Shown in pieces: positions 16,474 to 24,502 of a stretch of DNA of 36,840 nt (position 1 is its first letter; each line of letters starts with the position of its first letter). The notes below the pieces were generated by a model, which did not search any database, had not been told where the DNA came from, and saw nothing but the letters and a program-made list of their open reading frames with translations. The position numbers and the translations under genes are program-made. The DNA comes from Lachnospiraceae bacterium (GTDB lineage Bacteria > Bacillota > Clostridia > Lachnospirales > Lachnospiraceae): positions 1 through 36,840 of the forward strand of contig JAFRIW010000030.1 in assembly GCA_017432565.1 (NCBI GenBank), in the 5' to 3' direction.

Positions 16474-17427
16474 ATGAAAAAATTTGATGTAGTAGTGATC
16501 GGGACAGCGGTGATCGACATCGCCATCCGCCCGGTGGATAAGAGTGTATTCGATCACAATTTCAACAGGATCGAGAAACCGTCGCTCCTTCTCGGCGGCT
16601 GCGGTGTGAATCAGTCCATCGCGCTGTCGAGGCTGGGCAGCAGAACAGCGCTGGCCACCATCCGGGGGAATGATGAGTTTGGCAATCTGATGATGAGCAT
16701 GCTGGCGCGGGAGGAGAATCCCATCGATGTCTCTGCCGTCCAGATCTCGCCGGATATCAATACCGGTGTGTCCTGTGCCTTCATCAGCGCGGACGGCTCC
16801 AGGCACTTCTGTACGGACCGCGGGACGAATGCGCATTTTAACCTGATGGACGGGTTTGATCTTTCTGTGCTTGATCAGACGAATATCCTGAGTATCGCCG
16901 GTTCGTTCGGCCTGCCTCCTTTTGACGGGGAAGAGGCAGGAAAACTGTGCCTCGAAGCACAGCGCAGGGGTGTCGTAACGGTCATGGACACGTTCACGGA
17001 TATTTACGGACTTGGCTGGGAGCGGGCTAAGCACATGTTCTGCGCGCAGGATTACCTCTTTCCGAGCTATGACGAGATATCGGATCTGACCGGGGAGAAG
17101 GACGTCAGCAGGATTGCGGATGTGCTGCTTGACTGCGGCGCGAAGCACGTCGGGATCAAACTCGGTGCGGAAGGCTGCTATTTCAAGGATGCGGATCAGG
17201 AATTCAGAGTCCCTGCCATGAAGGGAAACATTATCGATACAACAGGGGCCGGTGACAATTTTATGGCAGGATTTATTACCGGCCTGATCCGGGGATATGA
17301 CGCCGAAGCATGCTGCAGACTCGGATGTGCGGCAGGTTTTGCGGCGTCCTGTTCACTGGGGGCGAACACCGGAGTAAAAAGTTATGAGCAGTTGGAACAG
17401 ATAATCAAAGGAGGAGAGGAATCATGA
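16474..17427 (+). CDS. PfkB family carbohydrate kinase
   Basis: The 317-residue protein is a ribokinase/PfkB-fold sugar kinase. The N-terminal signature is LLLGGCGVNQSIALSRLG at about 38-55, and the C-terminal signature is DTTGAGDNFMAGF at 255-267, with D261 the catalytic base. Substrates in this family include ribose, fructose-6-phosphate, tagatose-6-phosphate and 5-dehydro-2-deoxygluconate (IolC). The start at 16474 (MKKFDVVVIG) gives a normal N-terminus; an alternative ATG at 16432 overlaps the GH3 stop codon but adds an unusual leader. Its end overlaps the isomerase gene by 4 bp (ATGA), so kinase and isomerase are probably co-translated and act in sequence. Confidence 0.92.
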   Translation: MKKFDVVVIGTAVIDIAIRPVDKSVFDHNFNRIEKPSLLLGGCGVNQSIALSRLGSRTALATIRGNDEFGNLMMSMLAREENPIDVSAVQISPDINTGVSCAFISADGSRHFCTDRGTNAHFNLMDGFDLSVLDQTNILSIAGSFGLPPFDGEEAGKLCLEAQRRGVVTVMDTFTDIYGLGWERAKHMFCAQDYLFPSYDEISDLTGEKDVSRIADVLLDCGAKHVGIKLGAEGCYFKDADQEFRVPAMKGNIIDTTGAGDNFMAGFITGLIRGYDAEACCRLGCAAGFAASCSLGANTGVKSYEQLEQIIKGGEES

Positions 17428-18053
17428 GAATCGCAGTGATCAATGAAGGAAGCACGAAGCATCGCAACGCGGATGTGATGAAGGCGGTCGAAGAGCTGAG
17501 CGGAAACGAGATCTTCAATCTCGGTATGCAGAACGTTGACGGGGAGCCGGATCTGACTTATCTGGAGACCGCACTGATGTCGGCTATCGTCATCAACCTG
17601 AAGGCAGTCGACTTTGTCGTCGGCGGCTGCGGCACGGGGCAGGGCTATATGAATGCAGTCCTGATGTTCCCCGGGACGGCGTGCGGCCTCCTGATGGATC
17701 CCGTTGACGCTTTCCTGTTTTCGCAGGTCAACGCGGGCAACATTATTTCGCTGGCCCTGAACAAGGGATACGGCGGCGTAGGCGGAGACATCAATGTCAA
17801 GTACATCCTGAAGACTCTGTTCAACGACACCTACGGACAGGGCTATCCGAAGCACAGGGCGGAGCTGCAGATCAACGCCAGAAAGAAAATGGCACAGCTG
17901 TCGGAGGATTCCCATCTTCCCATGAAGGAGATCCTCGAGAAGATCGATCCGCTCACACTCGAACACGCGCTGAAATTCCCGGGCTTCCTTGATTTTATTA
18001 AAAACGAGGCGCCGGAATCCGACCTGAAGGACTATGTGCTCAGCCGGGCGTAA
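17424..18053 (+). CDS. RpiB/LacA/LacB family sugar isomerase, atypical
   Basis: The 209-residue protein has the RpiB/LacAB core with the catalytic loop GGCGTGQGY at 67-75 (C69 is the expected base), and it extends about 60 residues beyond the roughly 150-residue classical RpiB. The usual second motif, Arg/His-Asn-Asp-Ala-Asn, is replaced by AFLFSQVNAGN at about 96-106, and the arginines that bind the sugar phosphate in RpiB are not evident there. This fits the long subgroup believed to act on unphosphorylated sugars, including (from memory) D-apiose isomerase and the sulfoerythrose isomerase of sulfo-transketolase pathways. It is coupled to the PfkB kinase by a 4-bp overlap, suggesting aldose to ketose conversion followed by phosphorylation. 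Galactose-6-phosphate or ribose-5-phosphate isomerase is an alternative. Confidence 0.85.
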   Translation: MRIAVINEGSTKHRNADVMKAVEELSGNEIFNLGMQNVDGEPDLTYLETALMSAIVINLKAVDFVVGGCGTGQGYMNAVLMFPGTACGLLMDPVDAFLFSQVNAGNIISLALNKGYGGVGGDINVKYILKTLFNDTYGQGYPKHRAELQINARKKMAQLSEDSHLPMKEILEKIDPLTLEHALKFPGFLDFIKNEAPESDLKDYVLSRA

Positions 18054-18080
18054 ACAGTGATCGGAAAAAGGAGAAATGAT

Positions 18081-19598
18081 ATGAGCGAAGTCAAGAGAAT
18101 GGGTTATTGCGTCGGCGGCGAGTGGCTTGAGTCCGCCACCGACAAATATATGGCCGTCACGGATTCCAGCACCGGCGAAGTGATCGCGGAGGTTCCCTGC
18201 TGTACGGCAGAGGAGTGCGAGGCAGCGATCGCCGCGGCACACGAAGCATTCGCGGAGTGGTCCGCGCTGTCCATGGCCAAGAGGGTCCAGTACCTGTTTA
18301 AGTGGCGCGACATCCTGTACGCCCACAAGGAGGAACTGTCCATCCTCTGCGCGAAGGAACTCGGCAAGACATTAAACGAGGCGAGAGGCGATGTCCAGAA
18401 GGCGATTGAACCCACCGAGGAAGCCTGCGCAGCTCCGATGCTGATCGAGGGCGACGGCGCGCTGCAGGTCACGGGCGGGTACGACACAACGACGTACCGC
18501 GTCCCGCTGGGCGTCTGTGCGGGTATCGTCCCGATGAACTTCCCGGCGATGATTCCGTGGGGCTGGATGGTCCCGCTGGCGATCGTCTGCGGCAATACAT
18601 TCGTCCTGAAAGCCAACAGCCAGACACCGCTGACCTCCATGCGGATGCTCGAGCTCTTCTATGAAGAGGGCGGCTTCCCGAAGGGCGTCGTGAACCTGGT
18701 CACCACAGACCGCACCAAGGCTGAGATTTTCCTGACTGATCCCCGCGTGAAGGCGGTCACCTTCGTCGGCACCACCGATGTCGGCAAGCATGTGTACTCT
18801 GTGGCAGCAGGGCACGGCAAGCGCGTCCAGGCGCAGTGTGAAGCCAAGAACCACGCACTGGTCCTGGAAGACTGCAATCTCGAAGCGACCGTGAACGCAG
18901 TCGTCAATTCCACCTACGGCTGCGCGGGCATGCGCTGCATGGCACTGCCGGTCGTCGTTGTCCAGGAGTCCATCGCGGATCAGTTTGTCGCCATGCTGAA
19001 GGAAAAAGCACAGGCGCTGAAGGTGGACTGCGCCTACAGGGAAGAGACCAAACTCGGACCGGTCTCCTCCGCAGCGCATAAGAAAAAGATCTGTGACTGG
19101 ATTCAGAAGGGTATCGACGAAGGCGCAGAGCTCGTGCTCGACGGCAGGGACATCAAGGTTCCCGGCTATGAAAACGGCTTCTTCGTAGGCCCGACCATCC
19201 TGGACCATGTCACGCCGGATATGACCGTCGGCAACCGCGAGATCTTCGGACCCGTCACCTGCATCAAGCGCGTGAAGAGTTATGAAGAAGGCATCGCAGT
19301 CATGAACGGAAATCCGTTCGCAAACGGCTCCTGCATCTTCACGAGCAGCGGCTACTATTCCAGAAAGTTCGTCATTGAAACGGACGGCGGCATGGTCGGC
19401 GTCAACGTCGGCATCCCGGTTCCGAGCGCTTACTATCCGTTCTCGGGCAACAAGGATTCCTTCTTCGGTGACCTGCACGTCCTGGGCAAGGACGGCATCC
19501 GCTTCTTCACAAGAGCCAAGACCGTCACGACGCACTGGTTTGACGAGGAAGCTGCAAGAAGAGAAGTCCGCACCTGGGAGGGCAGCACCGAACAGTAA
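18081..19598 (+). CDS. mmsA: CoA-acylating methylmalonate-semialdehyde dehydrogenase
   Basis: The 505-residue aldehyde dehydrogenase-fold protein matches MmsA/IolA: VPMNFPAMIPWGWMVPLA at about 150-167, FVGTTDVGKH at 228-237, QCEAKNHALVLED and the catalytic C286 in GCAGMRCMALP with R285 at the CoA-enzyme arginine position. It oxidises malonate or methylmalonate semialdehyde to acetyl-CoA or propionyl-CoA with NAD+ and CO2 loss. Inositol and valine degradation are its usual settings, but no other iol or valine genes are present. Here it could convert the non-DHAP product of the aldolase reaction, or another semialdehyde, to acetyl-CoA. The start at 18081 follows AAAAAGGAGAAA; the in-frame ATG at 18057 lacks an RBS. 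Confidence 0.9.
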   Translation: MSEVKRMGYCVGGEWLESATDKYMAVTDSSTGEVIAEVPCCTAEECEAAIAAAHEAFAEWSALSMAKRVQYLFKWRDILYAHKEELSILCAKELGKTLNEARGDVQKAIEPTEEACAAPMLIEGDGALQVTGGYDTTTYRVPLGVCAGIVPMNFPAMIPWGWMVPLAIVCGNTFVLKANSQTPLTSMRMLELFYEEGGFPKGVVNLVTTDRTKAEIFLTDPRVKAVTFVGTTDVGKHVYSVAAGHGKRVQAQCEAKNHALVLEDCNLEATVNAVVNSTYGCAGMRCMALPVVVVQESIADQFVAMLKEKAQALKVDCAYREETKLGPVSSAAHKKKICDWIQKGIDEGAELVLDGRDIKVPGYENGFFVGPTILDHVTPDMTVGNREIFGPVTCIKRVKSYEEGIAVMNGNPFANGSCIFTSSGYYSRKFVIETDGGMVGVNVGIPVPSAYYPFSGNKDSFFGDLHVLGKDGIRFFTRAKTVTTHWFDEEAARREVRTWEGSTEQ

Positions 19599-19628
19599 AC
19601 AATGACTCAGAACAGCATGGAGATCGAG

Positions 19629-20450
19629 ATGGATACAGAAAAATTAACTTATCTGAAAGAGAAAGCCAGAGAGATCCGGTATCTGACAATGGATGAGATC
19701 GGATATCTCGGAGTCGGCCACATCGGAGGCTGTCTTTCCATCGCAGATGTTCTGGCCGTGCTTTATTTTGACGAAATGCGTATAAGACCGGACGAGCCGA
19801 ACTGGGAGGACCGGGACCGGTTCGTCCTGTCCAAGGGCCACGCGGGACCTGCGCTGTATGCGGCGCTGGCGGCAAAGGGATATTTTGACAAAAGCGAGCT
19901 GCACACGCTGAACAGGCCGCACACACATCTGCCCAGCCACTGCGACATGCTGCTCACGACCGGCGTGGATATGACCGCCGGCGCCCTCGGGCAGGGGCTG
20001 TCCTGCGCCGTGGGAATGGCCAAGGCCGGAAAAGCCTTCCATAAGGACTACAACGTCTTCTGCATCATCGGAGACGGCGAGAGCCAGGAGGGTCAGATCT
20101 GGGAGGCGTCGTCCATCGCCGCGCAGTGGAAGCTGGACAATCTGTATGTTTTCCTGGACTACAACAAGTTCCAGATCGACGGCGGACTCGATGATATCAA
20201 CTCATTGATCGATCCGGTCAAAAGATGGGAGTCCTTCGGTTTTGAGACGGAAGAGATCGACGGAAACGACATTGAGGCGATCTGCGGCGCCCTTCAGAGG
20301 ATGAAGGCCGTCCGGGGAAAGCCGAAGATGATCGTCCTGCGGACCGTCAAGGGCAAGGGCGTATCCTATGTCGAAGCCGCCGGTGCGGGCAATCACAATA
20401 TGACGTTTACCCCTGAACAGACGCTTGCCGCATTGAAAGAGCTGGAGTGA
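19629..20450 (+). CDS. Transketolase, N-terminal (thiamine diphosphate-binding) subunit
   Basis: The product is the N-terminal half of a transketolase: GVGHIGGCLSIADVLAVLYF at about 28-47, FVLSKGHAGPALYAALA, GALGQGLSCAVGMA and the ThDP/metal motif GDGESQEGQIWEA at 148-160 with N179. It needs the C-terminal subunit encoded next to form an active enzyme moving two-carbon units between sugar phosphates. The start at 19629 is preferred because GGAG lies 6 bp upstream; in-frame ATGs at 19602 and 19617 have weaker sites, so the true protein may have 273-282 residues. The operon position after the RpiB-like and PfkB genes parallels known two-subunit transketolases dedicated to unusual sugars. Confidence 0.9.
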   Translation: MDTEKLTYLKEKAREIRYLTMDEIGYLGVGHIGGCLSIADVLAVLYFDEMRIRPDEPNWEDRDRFVLSKGHAGPALYAALAAKGYFDKSELHTLNRPHTHLPSHCDMLLTTGVDMTAGALGQGLSCAVGMAKAGKAFHKDYNVFCIIGDGESQEGQIWEASSIAAQWKLDNLYVFLDYNKFQIDGGLDDINSLIDPVKRWESFGFETEEIDGNDIEAICGALQRMKAVRGKPKMIVLRTVKGKGVSYVEAAGAGNHNMTFTPEQTLAALKELE

Positions 20451-20474
20451 GAATTCAGGAGACAGGAGGTCATA

Positions 20475-21416
20475 ATGGAACACAGAGAAATGCGGAAGGT
20501 GATCAATGAATTCTTATTTGATCAGATGTCTAAAAATGACAGGATCTTCCTGATCGATGCAGATCTGTCCATTCCGCACGGAACCATCGACCTGAGAAAA
20601 GCCTTCCCGGACCGCGCGCTGGACGTGGGGATCGCGGAGCAGAACATGGCGTCTGTCGCCGCCGGCATCGCGGCGGCGGGCGGCACGGTCTTTATTGAAT
20701 CCTTCGCGCCTTTTGCCACCAGGCGGGCGTGCGATCAGATCGCCATTTCCATCGCCCACGCGAACAGGAATGTCAAGATCATCGGGTCGGATCCGGGCAT
20801 CAACGCGGAGCTGAACGGCGGGACACACATGGCCATCGAGGATATCGGCGTGATGCGCAGTATCCCGAACATGATGGTCTTCGAGGCCGTCGATGACGTC
20901 CAGCTGGCCAAGGCGCTGCCGGCCCTGACCGCTTATCAGGGCGCGGTCTATATCCGGATGGGCAGGAAGCTGGTCATGGATGTTTTTGACGAAGATTATG
21001 AGTTCAACCTGTTCGGGACGGATCTGCTCAGGGAGGGCAGCGATGTGACGCTGTTCGGCAGCGGAATCATGGTGAAGGAGTCCCTCGAAGCGGCGGACAT
21101 CCTGGCAGGAGAGGGAATTGATGCCGAGGTGATCGGCATTCATACGATCAAACCGATCAATGCGGAACAGATCGTCGCATCCGTCATGAAGACCGGTGCC
21201 GCCGTGACTGCGGAGAACCACAACATTCTCGGCGGCATGGGCTCGGCCGTCGCGGAGGCGATCGTGCAGAACTGTCCGGTGCCGGTCGAGATGATCGGAT
21301 TCAAGAACCGGTGCGGGCAGGTCGGGCCGATGGATTTCCTGAAAGAGGACTACGGCATGACTGCGCAGGATATCGCCTGTGCCGCGATGAAGGCGGTCAG
21401 CCGCAAGAAGAAATAA
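20475..21416 (+). CDS. Transketolase, C-terminal subunit
   Basis: The 313-residue protein carries the pyrimidine-binding and C-terminal transketolase domains. GIAEQNMASVAAGIAAAGG at about 52-70 includes the ThDP-activating glutamate E55; other signatures are FAPFATRRACDQI, the SDPGINAELNGGTH segment and the C-terminal ENHNILGGMGSAVAE. Spacing of 24 bp with a strong AGGAGG after the N-subunit gene shows that the two are made together as one enzyme. Split transketolases are common in Firmicutes as paralogues with special substrates. Substrate specificity cannot be read directly; the full-length transketolase at 29765-31789 is a separate enzyme. Confidence 0.92.
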   Translation: MEHREMRKVINEFLFDQMSKNDRIFLIDADLSIPHGTIDLRKAFPDRALDVGIAEQNMASVAAGIAAAGGTVFIESFAPFATRRACDQIAISIAHANRNVKIIGSDPGINAELNGGTHMAIEDIGVMRSIPNMMVFEAVDDVQLAKALPALTAYQGAVYIRMGRKLVMDVFDEDYEFNLFGTDLLREGSDVTLFGSGIMVKESLEAADILAGEGIDAEVIGIHTIKPINAEQIVASVMKTGAAVTAENHNILGGMGSAVAEAIVQNCPVPVEMIGFKNRCGQVGPMDFLKEDYGMTAQDIACAAMKAVSRKKK

Positions 21417-21458
21417 AGGAAAGCTACAGGAAAGCCGTTCTCCGGAAAGGAAGGAAAA

Positions 21459-22823
21459 ATGCTTTACACAAGCGGCAGAGATATTCTGGACAAGAATGGA
21501 AACAAAGTGGTCCTGCGCGGCATCAACCTCGGCAGCTGGCTTCTGATGGAATCCAACATGATAGGGATTCCCGGCGTGGAGAGCCGTGTGTACAGAGGCA
21601 TCCTGCTGCAGGCGGGACAGGAGAAGGCGGACCGCTTCTTTAAAAATGTCTTCGACAAGTGGGTCACGGAGGACGACATCCGCTACCTGAAGGAGCTCGG
21701 GGCGAATTCCGTCAGAATCCCGTTCAACTACAGGCGCTTTGAGACGGACCAGGACCCGTACCACTATAAGGACGAGGGCTTTTATTATCTGGACAGGGTT
21801 CTGGAGTGGTGCGCAAAGCATGAGGTCTATGCGGTCCTGGACCTGCACGCCGTGCAGGGATTCCAGAACGAGGACTGGCACAGCGACAATGCGCGCGGGG
21901 CCTGTGACCTTTATACGGATATCGAGAAGGAAAACCGGTTCGTAGCCCTGTGGGAAGCCATCGCGGCCCGCTATAAGGAGTGTGAGTGGCTGGCCGGATA
22001 CGATCTGATGAACGAGCCGGTCGCCTATGGGAAGATCGAAGTAGACGGCCTGAACCGGGTCACGCGCTGCGCGGCCGAGGCGATCCGGCGGATCGATGCG
22101 AAACACATCCTGTTTATCGAAGGAAATTTCTGGGCCACGGATTTCTCCGAGATGGATCCGCCCTTCGATGACAACGTGGTTTATTCAAGCCACTATTACT
22201 GTCCCGCTGCGGTGCAGATCGGCCGGTATCCCGGAGAGGCGGACGGCGTCCTGTACGATCAGGAACAGATGATCAGGGATGTCGCAGCGCGGGACGAGTA
22301 CATGCTGCGCCACAATGTGCCGACCTGGGTCGGTGAATTCGGCGTCAGAAGATTTGAGAATCTGAAGGACAAGGATCAGGCGTTCAGGGACTACATCGCA
22401 GCCTACGAGAAGCTGAATGATTCCTGGTGTTACTGGAACTTCAAGGATCTGGGTCTGCGGGGACCGCTGTATCTGGATCCGGACGGGCCGTGGTGCCGGT
22501 TCGTAGAAGAGATCTGCGCCCTCAAGGCCAGATATCAGACGGATTATGCCAATGTCCTGGATAAATCCTGGGATCTGAGTTCGATTATCGGAGGCTATCA
22601 GGACGGAGACTTTGCCTGCAGCTACGCCACGTTCTATAAGCGCTTTACCAGGACGGTCCGATCCGCGCTCGGTGATTTCCTCACGGAGCGGTTCGGGCAG
22701 ATGTTCAGGGATCTGTCATTGGAGGACATTGACGCATTGACGGACAGCTTCCTGTTCAGTAACTGTAAGCACTACGAGCCGTGGGAGGAGATCCTGAAGG
22801 CAGGCTTTGCGGGGACACTTTAA
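21459..22823 (+). CDS. Glycoside hydrolase family 5 protein (cytoplasmic), copy 2
   Basis: The 454-residue protein is a paralogue of the GH5 at 11365-12753, with the same layout and an extra C-terminal helical part. Seen are LRGINLGSWLLMESNM, VRIPFNYRRFETD, LDLHAVQGFQNEDWHSDN (H130), the acid/base E186 in LMNEPV, SSHYY near 243-247 and the nucleophile E293 in WVGEFG, then SWCYWNFKDLG. It has no signal peptide. Keeping two diverged copies in one operon suggests different linkages or aglycones on the same imported substrate. It lies 42 bp after the transketolase C gene with the RBS GGAAGGAA, and is probably the last catabolic gene of the operon, although the exporter module follows without an obvious terminator. 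Confidence 0.9.
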   Translation: MLYTSGRDILDKNGNKVVLRGINLGSWLLMESNMIGIPGVESRVYRGILLQAGQEKADRFFKNVFDKWVTEDDIRYLKELGANSVRIPFNYRRFETDQDPYHYKDEGFYYLDRVLEWCAKHEVYAVLDLHAVQGFQNEDWHSDNARGACDLYTDIEKENRFVALWEAIAARYKECEWLAGYDLMNEPVAYGKIEVDGLNRVTRCAAEAIRRIDAKHILFIEGNFWATDFSEMDPPFDDNVVYSSHYYCPAAVQIGRYPGEADGVLYDQEQMIRDVAARDEYMLRHNVPTWVGEFGVRRFENLKDKDQAFRDYIAAYEKLNDSWCYWNFKDLGLRGPLYLDPDGPWCRFVEEICALKARYQTDYANVLDKSWDLSSIIGGYQDGDFACSYATFYKRFTRTVRSALGDFLTERFGQMFRDLSLEDIDALTDSFLFSNCKHYEPWEEILKAGFAGTL

Positions 22824-22850
22824 AAATTCAGGACCGGGACATCTAAGACG

Positions 22851-23777
22851 ATGATCGAAGTAAAGGATCTTAAGAAAAAATATGGAAGCAAGGAGGTCCT
22901 GCGAGGACTGACATTTTCAGTCCCGGAGGGGATCGTGCTCGGCTTTCTCGGGCAGAACGGCGCCGGGAAATCGACGACGATGAATATCATAACCGGGTAC
23001 CTGTCGGCGACGGACGGCGAAGTGACGGTCGGTGGTTTCAACGTTCTGGAAGAACCTGATCAGGCCAAAAGGCTCATCGGGTATCTTCCGGAACAGCCTC
23101 CGCTGTATATGGACATGACAGTGGAGGAGTACCTGAACTTCGTGTATGACCTCAAGCAGATCCGGCTGGACAGGAAGAAGCATATCGAAGAGATCTGCGC
23201 CCAGGTCGGCGTCGACGAGGTTTATAAGAGGCTCATCGCCAACCTGTCCAAAGGATTTAAGCAGAGGGTCGGCATCGTGCAGGCTCTGATCGGCAATCCG
23301 CCGGTTCTGATCCTGGATGAGCCGACGGAGGGTCTGGATCCGAAACAGCGGATCGAGATCCGGAATCTGATCACGGAACTGGGGAAAAACCACACGGTGA
23401 TCCTCAGTTCACACATCCTCTCAGAGATCCAGGAGATCTGTGAGAGGATCATTATCATCAAAGACGGTATGATCGCAGCCGATGACAGCACGCGGCATCT
23501 CACGGATCCGCTGCGGGGCTGCTCTGATCTGCTCGTACAGATCCTGGGACCTGCCAAGGAGGTGCGTGCAGCCCTTCTGAAGATCGCAGGCATATCGGCC
23601 GCGGAATGCCTGCAGGAAACGGAACCGGGTGTCTTCGAATATTCCGTAACGGTCCGGGAGGACGCGGATGTCCGCAGAGAACTGTTTGAAGTCCTGAGCC
23701 GGCACGGCTGGCCGCTGATGGGACTCAGGAGCAGAAAAATGAGTCTGGAGGAGACGTTCCTGCGGCTCACAGAGTAA
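22851..23777 (+). CDS. ABC transporter ATP-binding protein (GldA/CcmA-type exporter)
   Basis: The 308-residue ATPase has Walker A GQNGAGKS at 34-41, the signature LSKGFKQRV at 132-140, Walker B with catalytic Glu in LILDEPTEGLDP at 153-164, and a C-terminal region of about 80 residues found in ABC-2-type exporter ATPases. It does not look like an MsmX/UgpC sugar-importer ATPase, since it lacks the OB-fold C-terminal domain and has the GldA/CcmA-like LDEPTEGLDP. It pairs with the next permease. No good RBS is visible before the ATG; the 27-bp gap after GH5 suggests coupling or weak translation. Confidence 0.93.
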   Translation: MIEVKDLKKKYGSKEVLRGLTFSVPEGIVLGFLGQNGAGKSTTMNIITGYLSATDGEVTVGGFNVLEEPDQAKRLIGYLPEQPPLYMDMTVEEYLNFVYDLKQIRLDRKKHIEEICAQVGVDEVYKRLIANLSKGFKQRVGIVQALIGNPPVLILDEPTEGLDPKQRIEIRNLITELGKNHTVILSSHILSEIQEICERIIIIKDGMIAADDSTRHLTDPLRGCSDLLVQILGPAKEVRAALLKIAGISAAECLQETEPGVFEYSVTVREDADVRRELFEVLSRHGWPLMGLRSRKMSLEETFLRLTE

Positions 23778-23801
23778 GTACAGACAACAAGGGGCTAAAA
23801 C

Positions 23802-24500
23802 ATGCTGGTCATTGCAAAAAAAGATTTCAGGCAGTACTTCACATCACCGGTGGGCTATGTGTGCGTGGCGGTGGTGCTGGCTTTGTACGGATTTTTCTAT
23901 TATGAAGTGATCTCAACGAGATCGTCCGGGTACATCCCCGGCATCTATTCATCGATGCTCGTCTGGTGCATGATGATCATCCCCATCCTTACGATGCGGA
24001 CCTTCAACGAGGAGGAGAAGAACAGGACGGACCAGCTTCTCCTGACTTCGCCCGTATCGATTCCGGGCATTGTCACCGGCAAGTTTGCCGCCGCAGCCCT
24101 CGTATTCACCATTATGACACTGGGAAGTCTGCTTCCCTGTTTTTTCATTTCCGCCTTCGGGTCGCCGCCTTGGGCCCTGATCATCGGAAATGTCATTGCC
24201 TCCCTCGCTTATGGTTTCGCGATGATTGCAATCGGTCTCTTCGTGTCGAGTATGACTTCCAGCCAGATCATCGCAGCGATTATTACTTTTGCCGTCTCCA
24301 TGATGCTGATCCTCATCGACCATATTCCGGGCGGAAACACCCTGCTGAATAAGGCAGCCGGGTGGATCTCCTTCAGGGCACGCTATGACTCTTTTGCCCA
24401 GGGCAGATTCAGCATCTGCGATCTGGCGTTCTTTATCAGTGTGATTGCGATCTTCCTGTTTCTGACAGTGAGAAGGATCGAGAGCAGGCGGTGGAGATAA
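23802..24500 (+). CDS. ABC-2 type transporter permease (GldF-like)
   Basis: The 232-residue integral membrane protein has about six hydrophobic segments. It opens with the cytoplasmic KKDFRQYFTSPVGYV stretch typical of GldF-like permeases, followed by a loop with TMRTFNEEEKNRTDQLLLTSP, characteristic of this group (the EEK.RTDQLLL pattern). With the upstream ATPase it forms a membrane export complex of unknown cargo. Its stop TAA overlaps the start region of the next gene, indicating a tight operon. Confidence 0.9.
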   Translation: MLVIAKKDFRQYFTSPVGYVCVAVVLALYGFFYYEVISTRSSGYIPGIYSSMLVWCMMIIPILTMRTFNEEEKNRTDQLLLTSPVSIPGIVTGKFAAAALVFTIMTLGSLLPCFFISAFGSPPWALIIGNVIASLAYGFAMIAIGLFVSSMTSSQIIAAIITFAVSMMLILIDHIPGGNTLLNKAAGWISFRARYDSFAQGRFSICDLAFFISVIAIFLFLTVRRIESRRWR

Positions 24501-24502
24501 TC

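Noticed and set aside
12778..19598. myo-Inositol catabolic operon, because of IolJ-, IolC- and IolA-like proteins
   Set aside because: IolB, IolD, IolE and IolG are absent and the genes are interleaved with a GH3, an RpiB-like isomerase and a split transketolase.
18081..19598. Part of a bacterial microcompartment, because of CoA-acylating aldehyde dehydrogenase and iron alcohol dehydrogenase
   Set aside because: No shell-protein genes are present in the window, and the dehydrogenase lacks an obvious encapsulation peptide.
17424..21416. Sulfo-transketolase (sulfoquinovose) pathway, because of RpiB-like isomerase and split transketolase
   Set aside because: No GH31 sulfoquinovosidase, sulfosugar isomerase, sulfoacetaldehyde reductase or sulfonate exporter is present, and GH3/GH5 enzymes point to neutral glycosides.
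20514..22106. Long minus-strand open frame (530 codons) and similar ones at 8138-9487, 11107-12468 and 30113-31645 (plus strand)
   Set aside because: Each lies fully antisense to well-supported enzyme genes, lacks an RBS and has no recognisable domain. Codon bias in GC-rich genes produces such shadows.
22851..23777. ATPase of the sugar importer encoded upstream
   Set aside because: It has exporter-type features and lacks the MsmX/UgpC C-terminal domain, and it sits directly before its own ABC-2 permease.
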